From contig NZ_PNEC01000001.1 of NCBI RefSeq assembly GCF_005886345.1, positions 62,001 to 126,000 on the forward strand: DNA of 64,000 nt, in the 5' to 3' direction. Each line of letters begins with the position of its first letter. The first letter of the stretch is position 1. Source of the DNA: Pseudoalteromonas phenolica (GTDB lineage Bacteria > Pseudomonadota > Gammaproteobacteria > Enterobacterales > Alteromonadaceae). The notes under the pieces are model-generated. The model searched no databases, was not told the origin of the DNA, and saw nothing but the letters and a program-made list of their open reading frames with translations. The position numbers and the translations under genes were made by a program. This document shows, piece by piece, positions 17,949 to 25,566 of the stretch.

Positions 17949-18470
17949 ATGGCTAAGAAAAAGAAACCCGTTATTGAAGAAGAAATTATTTACGTTTCAA
18001 AAAGCGAGCTAAAACGTGACGCACAGCAATACCAAAAGCTAGCTATTGATTTAGCTGCAATGAGTAATAAGCAGCGCGAAAAGTTACCGCTAAGCGACGA
18101 CCTTGTAGAAGCCATGGTTGTTGCTGATAAGATCAGAGCAAAGTCTGAAGCATACCGTCGTCATATTAACTACATCAGTAAAACACTCCGCTCTACTGAC
18201 AATGTAGAAGACATTGAAGCGGCAATTGAGCTAATGCTTAATAAGAATAACCAAGCAGATGTTTTACTTAATAAAATTGAGACCATTCGCACTGAGCTTA
18301 TTGCAAATGGCGACAGCCAAATCAATGAATTATTAGTACAGTACCCTGAACTAGAAAGACAGAAACTCCGTCAACTGGTGCGTCAAGCAGCGAAAGAAGC
18401 CAAAGCCGAAAAGCCAGCCAAAGGCTATAAAGAGTTATTTCAATATCTGAAAGATATAATAATGCCTTAG
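17949..18470 (+). CDS. darP: Ribosome biogenesis factor DarP (YjgA family)
   Basis: DarP (YjgA) associates with pre-50S particles and helps mature the peptidyl-transferase centre. The 173-residue protein is highly charged and mostly helical, with SKSELKRDAQQYQKLAIDL near the N-terminus and a KGYKELFQYLKDI tail, both typical. The basic start MAKKKKP is shared with relatives. It is divergent from pmbA, which is conserved synteny. Confidence 0.93.
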   Translation: MAKKKKPVIEEEIIYVSKSELKRDAQQYQKLAIDLAAMSNKQREKLPLSDDLVEAMVVADKIRAKSEAYRRHINYISKTLRSTDNVEDIEAAIELMLNKNNQADVLLNKIETIRTELIANGDSQINELLVQYPELERQKLRQLVRQAAKEAKAEKPAKGYKELFQYLKDIIMP

Positions 18471-18478
18471 TGGTGATA

Positions 18479-18511
18479 TTAGTTGTAACTTGCTTAGCAA
18501 GTTACAACTAA
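18479..18511 (+). terminator. Probable terminator of darP
   Basis: A perfect 16-bp inverted repeat starts 8 bases after the darP stop. The trailing sequence is only weakly T-rich (AACACCTTTT), so termination strength is uncertain. Confidence 0.6.
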
Positions 18512-18653
18512 ACACCTTTTAAAGTGATTCTTTATTAAGCAATTGAACAAGATAAGTCATTTTTTTCAACTTTAACTGGTGACAAGGCGAATAAAAATTT
18601 TTATACTGCCTGCGCTTTTTACGATTCCATTCGTTTTTCAAGCACTTCTAAAT

Positions 18654-18730
18654 GGCCCTATAGCTCAGTTGGTTAGAGCACACGACTCATAATCGTTAGG
18701 TCCCTGGTTCGAGTCCAGGTGGGGCCACCA
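18654..18730 (+). tRNA. tRNA-Ile2 (CAU anticodon)
   Basis: The 77-nt cloverleaf has acceptor stem GGCCCTA/TGGGGCC, D-stem GCTC/GAGC, loop CTCATAA with CAT anticodon, T-loop GTTCGAG and encoded CCA. CAT could mean Met or Ile2. The GGCCCC-like acceptor and the CGACTCATAATCG anticodon arm match bacterial tRNA-Ile2, whose C34 is changed to lysidine by TilS to read AUA; elongator tRNA-Met has a GGCTACG-type acceptor. The gene is certain, the identity likely. Confidence 0.85.
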
Positions 18731-18826
18731 TTTACTTCCTAACAAAAATCAAATTATTCCACTTATAATTAAACTATATCTGTCGTTTAGAAGTATGATT
18801 ACCCTGTATTTCAACAGGAGAACACC

Positions 18827-19198
18827 ATGTGCAAACTACTATTTTTGTTTCTATTCACTTTTAGCACCCTAGTGTTCGCTAAAACCAAGCTCATTTCTCA
18901 GCAAGACTTACTCCTTAACCAAATGTCTGCAACACCACATCAGATTATTGATGTTAGAAGCCCTGAGGAGTTTGCTGCAGGACATGTGAAAGGTGCGATC
19001 AACATTCCATTTGATCAAATTGAACAAAATCAGAATTTACTTAACACCTTAAAACCAAGCACTTTAGTCGTTTATTGCCGTTCAGGTCGTCGCGCAGGAA
19101 TATTTGAAAAAACACTGACAGAGAAAGGGTTTAATTTACTGCATTTAAGCGGTGATATGAATGCTTGGCAAGCCGCAAAACTTCCCACTGTTAAATAA
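18827..19198 (+). CDS. Exported rhodanese-like protein
   Basis: The 123-residue protein carries a signal peptide (about 1-18, ending VFAK) and a single rhodanese domain. DVRSPEEFAAGHVKGAINIP is the N-terminal signature and the active-site loop is C84-RSGRRAG. Such periplasmic single-domain proteins resemble PspE and transfer sulfane sulfur or handle thiol stress. It is monocistronic, between tRNA-Ile2 and zur, with AGGAGAA before the ATG. Confidence 0.9.
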   Translation: MCKLLFLFLFTFSTLVFAKTKLISQQDLLLNQMSATPHQIIDVRSPEEFAAGHVKGAINIPFDQIEQNQNLLNTLKPSTLVVYCRSGRRAGIFEKTLTEKGFNLLHLSGDMNAWQAAKLPTVK

Positions 19199-19342
19199 AA
19201 ATTTTTTATTTAAAGTTACTGGTTAAAAAGCATGACTTATTGATTGTTTTATTCGGCGTAGCTATCAGAATAAATCATCACGAAAACAAGACTATTTTAA
19301 AGAATGTGATAATATTGTTGAGTAGTGTAAGGATTTTAAAGT

Positions 19343-19777
19343 ATGAATGTTGAACAATTAGTCGATAAAGCAAAACAAGTCTGTGATAATCGCGGTGCTA
19401 GATTTACGGCTATCCGTGAAAAAGTATTCCGTCTGCTGGCCGCTAAGCAAGGCGGCGTTGGCGCGTATGATTTATTAGAAGAGTTAAAGTTGTCAGAGCC
19501 TGGGGCAAAGCCTGCAACAATTTATCGTGCGTTAGACTTTCTTTCTGAATTAGGCTTTCTTCATAAGATAGAAAGCACCAACGCATTTATGCTTTGTCAT
19601 CATTTTGACCATATTCACCCAGTGCAATTACTGATTTGTGATGAATGTGGTCATGTTGACGAACTTCACTCTAATATAATCTCACATGAGCTCAATAACC
19701 TTGCATTAGAAAGGGGGTTTCAAGTGTCAAATCAAACAATTGAAGCTCATGGCCAATGCAAAAATTGTAAAGGTTAA
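19343..19777 (+). CDS. zur: Zinc uptake regulator Zur (Fur family)
   Basis: The 144-residue Fur-family protein has an N-terminal winged helix (ATIYRALDFLSELGFLHKIES is the recognition part, about 58-78) and a C-terminal metal domain. Structural zinc cysteines lie at C99-x2-C102 and C139-x2-C142. The CHHFDHIHPVQLLICDECGHVDE segment fits Zur rather than Fur. It represses zinc-uptake genes when zinc is plentiful. No zinc-transport gene is adjacent. Confidence 0.9.
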   Translation: MNVEQLVDKAKQVCDNRGARFTAIREKVFRLLAAKQGGVGAYDLLEELKLSEPGAKPATIYRALDFLSELGFLHKIESTNAFMLCHHFDHIHPVQLLICDECGHVDELHSNIISHELNNLALERGFQVSNQTIEAHGQCKNCKG

Positions 19778-19846
19778 GTGCAGTATTAAGATAAAACCAC
19801 TACACTTAAATTAAGAACCACATTATTTGGATCAAGGGAACATAAA

Positions 19847-20314
19847 ATGAAAGTAGAGTTCATAAACCCTTTTTTGTCATCACTTATAAATGTACTTGCA
19901 ACCATGGCTCAAACAGAGTTAACGCCGGGTAAACCAAAAATTAAAAAAAGCGAAGTAGCAATTGGTGATGTATCAGGATTAATTGGTATGGTAGGCCCGC
20001 AAACAAAAGGATCTTTCTCAATTACTTTTGATGAAAAGCTTGCATTGACTATTATGGAGCGCATGCTTGGCGAGCGTCCTGATGATATTAACGAAGAGGT
20101 TACTGATTTAGTTGGTGAAATAACCAATATGGTTACTGGTGGTGCTAAAAACTTACTAGGTGAAAAAGGCTATGATTTTGAAATGGCAACACCTGTTGTT
20201 GTGTCTGGCCCAGGACATACTATTGCTCACAAGTGCGAAGGTGCCAAAATTATTATGCCTTTTACGTCTCCCGACGGTAACGCCAACATTGAGGTTAGCT
20301 TCGAGAACCTATGA
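19847..20314 (+). CDS. cheX: CheX-like chemotaxis phosphatase
   Basis: The 155-residue protein matches the CheC/CheX/FliY phosphatase superfamily. The catalytic E91-x-x-N94 lies in the helix [18 protein letters not shown], with the single-helix arrangement of CheX. CheX dephosphorylates CheY-P in the organisms studied. No other chemotaxis gene is nearby, so this is an orphan copy, and its partner response regulator is unknown. Its stop overlaps the yjbQ start by 4 nt (ATGA), so the two are translationally coupled. Confidence 0.85.
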   Translation: MKVEFINPFLSSLINVLATMAQTELTPGKPKIKKSEVAIGDVSGLIGMVGPQTKGSFSITFDEKLALTIMERMLGERPDDINEEVTDLVGEITNMVTGGAKNLLGEKGYDFEMATPVVVSGPGHTIAHKCEGAKIIMPFTSPDGNANIEVSFENL

Positions 20315-20739
20315 GTTGGCAACAAGCTAAGTTCACACTAGCCGCGAAAAATCGCGGCTTTCACTTAATAACTGACGATATAGTACAACAACTTCCTGAA
20401 ATTCATGATTATCAAGTTGGCTTATTGCATTTATTTCTCCAGCATACTTCTGCAAGTTTAACGATTAACGAGAATGCAGATCCAACTGTTAGAATAGATA
20501 TGGAAAGCCACTTTAACCAATTTGTACCTGAGCGTCAGCCTTATTATAAGCATGATTATGAAGGTGATGACGATATGCCAGCCCATATTAAATCAAGCAC
20601 ACTAGGCTGCCAAATCACCATTCCAATTAGTCATGGCCGTTTAATGCTGGGAACTTGGCAAGGCGTATATTTAGGTGAACATAGAGATCATGGTGGAGGT
20701 CGCAGTATTATAGCGACTCTGTCAGGTGAACTTTATTAA
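20311..20739 (+). CDS. yjbQ: YjbQ-family (UPF0047) secondary thiamine-phosphate synthase enzyme
   Basis: The 142-residue protein begins [22 protein letters not shown] and contains [21 protein letters not shown] and [16 protein letters not shown], the conserved His-rich patches of UPF0047. YjbQ-type proteins show weak thiamine-phosphate synthase activity, but their physiological role is unsettled. The gene is coupled to cheX by a 4-nt overlap, which gives no functional explanation. A terminator follows immediately. Confidence 0.9.
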   Translation: MSWQQAKFTLAAKNRGFHLITDDIVQQLPEIHDYQVGLLHLFLQHTSASLTINENADPTVRIDMESHFNQFVPERQPYYKHDYEGDDDMPAHIKSSTLGCQITIPISHGRLMLGTWQGVYLGEHRDHGGGRSIIATLSGELY

Positions 20740-20745
20740 AGCAAT

Positions 20746-20774
20746 AATAAGCGACAAAGCCGCTTATTTTTTTA
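20746..20774 (+). terminator. Terminator of cheX-yjbQ
   Basis: Eight-bp arms (20746-20753, 20761-20768) with a 7-nt loop and a T run, starting right after the yjbQ stop and overlapping the end of convergent alr. Confidence 0.7.
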
Positions 20775-21846
20775 TATATTGGTAGCTAACTCTTGGCGTA
20801 ACATTACACAATAGTTCATAGGGAATGGTATCTGCACATTTTGCGACTTCTTCTACTGGAATATTCTCACCCCACATTTCAACTTCATCACCAACCGATA
20901 CAGACTCATTATGCTCACCAATGTCAACGGTGATCATATCCATTGATACACTACCAACAATGCCATAACGTTGACCATTAATCACAACAGGTGTGCCCTC
21001 TCGCGCATGGCGCGGATAACCATCACCATAGCCCATAGCTACCACAGCCAACTGTGTAGCACTTTGGCTTTGCCAACGACCACCATAACCCACTCTTTCG
21101 CCAGCAGAAATGTGACGTTTAGCTATCACGCGTGTTTTTAAACTCATCACCGCAGAGAGCGCATACTTCGAGCCAACCGAGTTCAACATAGGTGAAACGC
21201 CATAAAGCATCAAACCTGGCCGTATCCAATCACCATGGCTATCTGGCCAGGCAATAATACCAGCAGAGTTAGCTAAGCATATCTGTTCATGTTTACTACC
21301 CACTAATTGGGAAAAATGTTTGATCTGTGAGAGTGTTTTATCGTTTTCAGTATCGTCTGCACATGGGAAATGGGTCATTAGACGTACGTCTTTCTTAGCA
21401 TTTTTAGTAGCTTTAAGACGCGTATAGAATGCCTCAAGCTGTTCAGGCTCTATGCCTAAACGGTGCATACCAGTATCAATTTTAAGCCAAGTGGCAATCG
21501 GTGCCTCTAAATTAGCCTGCTCTAAAGCAGTTAGTTGATTCTCATCATGGATCACGGTTTCAAAATTATTTGCCAATAATATCGGTAAATCACTCGCTTC
21601 AAAAAAGCCTTCCAAAAGCACTATTGGCTTTGTAAGTCCACCCGCTCTCAGGGCCAGGGCTTCATCAATACGTGCGACAGCAAATGCATCAGCCTCAAGA
21701 AGATGTTGAGCGATAGTCACTAAACCGTGGCCATAAGCATTTGCTTTCAATACCGCCATAACCTTACTATTGGGAGCGATTTGCTTAATTCGCGCCAAGT
21801 TTTTCTCCAACGCGGTTAAGTTAATTTCTGCGGTTGCTAATCTCAT
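20764..21846 (-). CDS. alr: Alanine racemase
   Basis: Alr interconverts L- and D-alanine for peptidoglycan. From the ATG at 21846 the protein has 360 residues. PLP-binding K34 sits in VMAVLKANAYGHG, and the second catalytic Tyr is in the ERVGYGG segment. The C-terminal beta domain contains VSMDMITVDIG. The start at 21846 has AGAGG six bases upstream and gives the usual N-terminus; an upstream ATG at 21858 has a poorer site. It follows dnaB by 47 nt, an arrangement seen in E. coli as dnaB-alr. Confidence 0.95.
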   Translation of the reverse strand: MRLATAEINLTALEKNLARIKQIAPNSKVMAVLKANAYGHGLVTIAQHLLEADAFAVARIDEALALRAGGLTKPIVLLEGFFEASDLPILLANNFETVIHDENQLTALEQANLEAPIATWLKIDTGMHRLGIEPEQLEAFYTRLKATKNAKKDVRLMTHFPCADDTENDKTLSQIKHFSQLVGSKHEQICLANSAGIIAWPDSHGDWIRPGLMLYGVSPMLNSVGSKYALSAVMSLKTRVIAKRHISAGERVGYGGRWQSQSATQLAVVAMGYGDGYPRHAREGTPVVINGQRYGIVGSVSMDMITVDIGEHNESVSVGDEVEMWGENIPVEEVAKCADTIPYELLCNVTPRVSYQYIKK

Positions 21847-21893
21847 ACTGCCTCTCATTTGCGACCTGCAAAGTGATATTAAGCCTTTATCAC

Positions 21894-23273
21894 TTAATAT
21901 TCATCATCAAATGCAGGACCTGCGTAATTGTCAAAACGAGAGAATTGCCCTTGGAAGGTTAACCTAACCTTACCAATTGGACCATTACGCTGCTTACCTA
22001 TGATTATTTCTGCAACGCCCTTATCTGGACTGTCTTCGTTATACACTTCATCACGATAGATAAACATGATTAAGTCGGCATCCTGCTCGATTGAGCCCGA
22101 TTCACGTAAATCAGAGTTTACCGGACGTTTATCAGCACGTTGCTCTAGCGTACGGTTGAGCTGAGATAGCGCGATAACAGGGCATTGTAGCTCTTTTGCT
22201 AGCGCTTTTAATGAACGAGAAATCTCAGCAATTTCTAGGGTACGATTATCAGACAAGCTAGGTACACGCATTAACTGCAAATAGTCGACCATGATCATGC
22301 TGATACCACCATGGTCACGAGCAATACGGCGCGCTCGCGAACGCACATCGGTTGGTGTTAGGCCTGATGCATCATCGATGTACATCTTACCTTTTTCCAT
22401 CAATAAGCCCATGGTTGAAGATAAGCGTGCCCAATCTTCGTCATCTAACTGACCTGTACGTACCTTAGTCTGGTTAATTCGACCTAAAGAAGCCAGCATC
22501 CTCATCATGATCTGCTCTGACGGCATCTCCAGTGAGTAAATAAGCACTGGCTTGTCTTGTGTCATGGCTGCATGTTCAGCCAAGTTCATCGCAAAAGTGG
22601 TTTTACCCATTGAAGGACGAGCTGCTACGATAATTAAGTCAGATGGCTGAAGGCCTGCTGTCATTTGGTCTAGATCGTTATATCCAGAACTTACACCAGT
22701 TACACCATCTTGCGGTGACTGGTAAAGCTCTTCTATCTTATCGACTGTTTTTTCAAGGATAGAGTGGATGCTTTGCGGGCCCTCTGTACTTTTCGAGCGC
22801 TGCTCCGCAATTTTAAAAACTTTACTTTCAGCTAAGTCTAGCAACTCATGACTGTCTCGCCCTTCAGGGTTAAAACCTGCTTCTGCTATTTCATTCGCTA
22901 CTGTGATCATCTCTCGTACTACAGCACGTTCACGAACAATCGCAGCATAAGCGTCAATATTAGCTGCACTTGGAGTGTTTTTAGCAATTTCAGCAAGATA
23001 AGCGAAACCACCTACCGTGGTAAGTTGATCATTCTTCTCTAGGCTTTCAGAAATGGTAATTAAGTCAATTGGCTGGCTTTGCTCAACCAACTTTTCCATC
23101 GCTTCGAAAATCAGTTTGTGTGTACGCGTATAAAAGTCTTGTGATACCACCAGCTCGGCTACACGGTCAAACGCTTGGTTATCAAGCATTAAACCACCAA
23201 GCACAGACTGCTCAGCTTCTATGGAGTGGGGAGGTACTTTGAGGGTATCTACTTGATGATCAGGTTTAGCCAT
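21894..23273 (-). CDS. dnaB: Replicative DNA helicase DnaB
   Basis: DnaB unwinds DNA ahead of the replication fork as a hexamer. The N-terminal domain starts with the typical LKVPPHSIEAEQSVLGG. The RecA-like C-terminal domain has Walker A ARPSMGKTT (218-226), MIMVDYLQLM as Walker B, and LSQLNRTLEQRADKRP. The ATG at 23273 (459 residues) is favoured over an in-frame TTG at 23285. No intein is present. It is upstream of alr on the same strand. Confidence 0.97.
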   Translation of the reverse strand: MAKPDHQVDTLKVPPHSIEAEQSVLGGLMLDNQAFDRVAELVVSQDFYTRTHKLIFEAMEKLVEQSQPIDLITISESLEKNDQLTTVGGFAYLAEIAKNTPSAANIDAYAAIVRERAVVREMITVANEIAEAGFNPEGRDSHELLDLAESKVFKIAEQRSKSTEGPQSIHSILEKTVDKIEELYQSPQDGVTGVSSGYNDLDQMTAGLQPSDLIIVAARPSMGKTTFAMNLAEHAAMTQDKPVLIYSLEMPSEQIMMRMLASLGRINQTKVRTGQLDDEDWARLSSTMGLLMEKGKMYIDDASGLTPTDVRSRARRIARDHGGISMIMVDYLQLMRVPSLSDNRTLEIAEISRSLKALAKELQCPVIALSQLNRTLEQRADKRPVNSDLRESGSIEQDADLIMFIYRDEVYNEDSPDKGVAEIIIGKQRNGPIGKVRLTFQGQFSRFDNYAGPAFDDEY

Positions 23274-23365
23274 TGCACTACACAAACAGAAGAAAATAAG
23301 AGGGTCATTTTAGCCCCTTGCGATGAAACTTAAAAGTAGTAAGGCGGTTTCTTGTTGGATTACAC

Positions 23366-23388
23366 AAAAACGGCCTCATCAGAGGCCG
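23366..23388 (-). terminator. Terminator of the ECF sigma operon
   Basis: Seven-bp GC-rich arms (23371-23377, 23382-23388) with an ATCA loop; on the minus strand a run of five T follows. It lies 24 bases after the last gene of the sigma-factor operon. Confidence 0.8.
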
Positions 23389-23411
23389 CTTAACACCATA
23401 AAATGGTTAAC

Positions 23412-24350
23412 TTAGTTTTTCTTCAGTTCAATTCGGCCACTTACAGTATCGATTTCAACATCGGCTTCTCCGCCATTAAGAATAAACTCGAGTTCACGAG
23501 AAGGGCCATACTTAGCTTTTTTCACTTTATCACGGCTTAATTCATTGATAATACGCCCACCTGAGTGCGCATCAATGTCAAAGCGAGCCGATACATCCGT
23601 TGGGAAATATAAACGTACATCGCCGCTGACAGTATCCATATTGATACGCGCATTATCTTGCAGTTGTTTTATCTGTACTTTAATTTCACCATTAACTGTA
23701 TTTAAGCGTAAATCTCTCAGTGCAGCGACCTTGAAGTCGACTTCACCATTGACATTTTCAAGGCGAATATCAGTCGCCTCCGTATCACTTTCAATGTCAC
23801 CATTGACTGCATTAAAGCGCAACTCACCTTTTGAGTTCATGTCATTAATGTCGCCATTCACCGTTTCAAAGCGTAAATCACCAGATAGCTCTCTAGAATC
23901 GACATCGCCATTAACCGTTTCTAAAATGATTTTACCTGCTAGTTGAGTCGCTCTAATGTCTCCATTGACAGTTTTAATGCGTGCGCCAGCAGTAAGATCT
24001 GTCGCCGAAATGTTTACATTAATACCTTCAAAGCTAAGCTCACTGGTTTTTGGCATATAAATAGTTAGATCTGAGCCATCACCGTTATTCCAACTTTTAC
24101 TGCGTTTCGGCATATCAACAATAAACTCGGTCACTGAGCCACTGTTTTCTAATTTATAACCCTTTGCAATATCATCCAGTGTGCCGGTAACTTTAAATTC
24201 TTGCTTATCCCAAGACTTAATGACCACTTCGCCGCGTTGATTCTCAATAACAATTTTGCCATTGGCTGGTACTGAAATTTGCTTATCTATGGCTTCACCA
24301 GCAAAGCAGGCGATTGGGAAAAACATTAATCCTGTTAGTAATTTCTTCAT
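23412..24350 (-). CDS. Exported beta-repeat protein (DUF4097-like)
   Basis: The 312-residue protein has a signal peptide (MKKLLTGLMFFPIACFAG). The mature part contains seven near-regular copies of a T-V-N-G-D-I type motif spaced 18 to 22 residues apart (V-N-G/V-S-G at about 128, 146, 164, 182, 200, 219, 241). This is the pattern of DUF4097 putative adhesins, expected to form a right-handed beta-solenoid. The ATG at 24350 has GGAGAAAGAAG before it and gives a clean signal peptide; a longer start would not. It is the last gene after an ECF sigma factor and putative anti-sigma, so it is probably a member of that regulon. The function is unknown. Confidence 0.85.
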   Translation of the reverse strand: MKKLLTGLMFFPIACFAGEAIDKQISVPANGKIVIENQRGEVVIKSWDKQEFKVTGTLDDIAKGYKLENSGSVTEFIVDMPKRSKSWNNGDGSDLTIYMPKTSELSFEGINVNISATDLTAGARIKTVNGDIRATQLAGKIILETVNGDVDSRELSGDLRFETVNGDINDMNSKGELRFNAVNGDIESDTEATDIRLENVNGEVDFKVAALRDLRLNTVNGEIKVQIKQLQDNARINMDTVSGDVRLYFPTDVSARFDIDAHSGGRIINELSRDKVKKAKYGPSRELEFILNGGEADVEIDTVSGRIELKKN

Positions 24351-24360
24351 CTTCTTTCTC

Positions 24361-24837
24361 CTAAATTTGTTGCCAACTTGGTGCATGCACTCGGTTGATT
24401 AAATCTAATTGCTGCTGATATACCTGAGCAAGCATTTTCAGTAAGGCGGCATTCTCAGGGTCATTTTGTAATGCTAATTTAATGGCTTGCTCGGCTTGTT
24501 CGAGTTCATCCAATTGCCCTTGCCAGTCACTTGTCAGTGCAGGTTGTGTTTTATATTGCACAAGTAGTGCTTGTTTTTGCTGCTCAAATAACGCGCTTAA
24601 GTCTCGCATCGTATTTAACTCAGGCTGATTCATGCTGACATTCCAAGCCAATAGTCCAGCTATAAAACATGCTGCGATGCCTGTTACTTTTGGCCAATAT
24701 TGCGTACTTACTGTTTCCTCATGCGCCGAAGTTGCGATAGCCTTTTCTATACCTGACCATAAATCTCGGCTGGGGCTCACCTCACTGGGATTTGCCAATT
24801 GCTCTTGTAAGAAGTCGTCAAAGTTCGCTTTACTCAT
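24361..24837 (-). CDS. Putative anti-sigma factor / membrane protein
   Basis: The 158-residue protein has a cytoplasmic N-terminal 48 residues, one transmembrane helix (about 50-68) and a Gln/Leu-rich helical periplasmic tail. It overlaps the ECF sigma gene by 8 nt. This size, topology and coupling are those of ECF anti-sigma factors, although no zinc-binding HxxxCxxC motif is seen. I therefore infer the role from context; no family is recognised. Confidence 0.6.
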   Translation of the reverse strand: MSKANFDDFLQEQLANPSEVSPSRDLWSGIEKAIATSAHEETVSTQYWPKVTGIAACFIAGLLAWNVSMNQPELNTMRDLSALFEQQKQALLVQYKTQPALTSDWQGQLDELEQAEQAIKLALQNDPENAALLKMLAQVYQQQLDLINRVHAPSWQQI

Positions 24838-25393
24838 GCTCGTACCACTCCTGTAATAGTTGTCTTGCGCGGTGATATTGCGATTTACTTGAACCCACAG
24901 CCATATTCAACATATTGCCTATTTCTTCATGTCGATACCCTTCTACTGCATGTAGCACAAACACTAAACGTGCGCGTTCGGGTAAACGTAAAATTAATTT
25001 ATCTAGACCGTTAAGGCCATTACACATCGCAATACTTTGCTCATCCATACCATTTTGCTCAAAGCTCACTACTTTTTGCAGCCAGTTTTTATGTTTACGT
25101 AAATAGCTAATAGCAATATTACTTGTCACACTGTGCAACCAAGTAGAAAACTTAGATTGCCCTTGGAACTGCGCAATTTTATGCCACAGCTGGACAAATA
25201 CTTCCTGTGTGACATCTTCTGCATGCTGTTGATCCGCTAGCAATCTCAAACACAGCGCGAAAACAGGCTTTTCATGTTTGCGATACAACTGAGCAAAAGC
25301 AACCTGATCTCCTTGCTGTACCTTACGGATCAGGTCATCACTTTTATCATCAGTGTTTGTATTCGAAAATGCCTGCTTGGCATCGATTAACAT
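24830..25393 (-). CDS. ECF-type RNA polymerase sigma factor
   Basis: The 187-residue protein shows sigma region 2 (ARLYRKHEKPVFALCLRLLADQQHAEDVTQEVFVQLWHKIAQF type, about 35-85) and region 4 (LPERARLVFVLHAVEGYRHEEIGNML, about 130-165). Region 3 is absent, as in ECF factors. It redirects RNA polymerase to a small regulon. It heads an operon with a putative anti-sigma and an exported DUF4097-like protein, suggesting an envelope signal. AAGGAA precedes the ATG. I could not find an autoregulatory promoter by eye. Confidence 0.9.
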   Translation of the reverse strand: MLIDAKQAFSNTNTDDKSDDLIRKVQQGDQVAFAQLYRKHEKPVFALCLRLLADQQHAEDVTQEVFVQLWHKIAQFQGQSKFSTWLHSVTSNIAISYLRKHKNWLQKVVSFEQNGMDEQSIAMCNGLNGLDKLILRLPERARLVFVLHAVEGYRHEEIGNMLNMAVGSSKSQYHRARQLLQEWYEHE

Positions 25394-25566
25394 GACATTA
25401 TTCCTTTGTTGGGTTTCACCCAGCTTGGCGTTACTTAATTGTTATTATCTAAGACGCCACCTTGGCTTAAAAAGGTTTAAAAGAAATTTAAAAATATTTA
25501 GGAGAGACAGCATTACAAAGCAAATCGGCTTTTGCAATGAAATGCTGTTAATGAATATAAACGAGA

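Noticed and set aside
18654..18730. tRNA-Met identity for the CAU tRNA
   Set aside because: The acceptor stem and anticodon arm match tRNA-Ile2 better than elongator Met, and the sequence is not an initiator tRNA. The call remains inferential.
23412..24350. DNA-level tandem repeat in the TVNGD region
   Set aside because: The codons differ between copies, so the repeat exists in the protein and not as a recent DNA duplication.
25394..25566. Autoregulated ECF promoter upstream of the sigma gene
   Set aside because: I looked for an AAC-type -35 with a suitable -10 in this 173-base gap and found no convincing pair, so none is reported.
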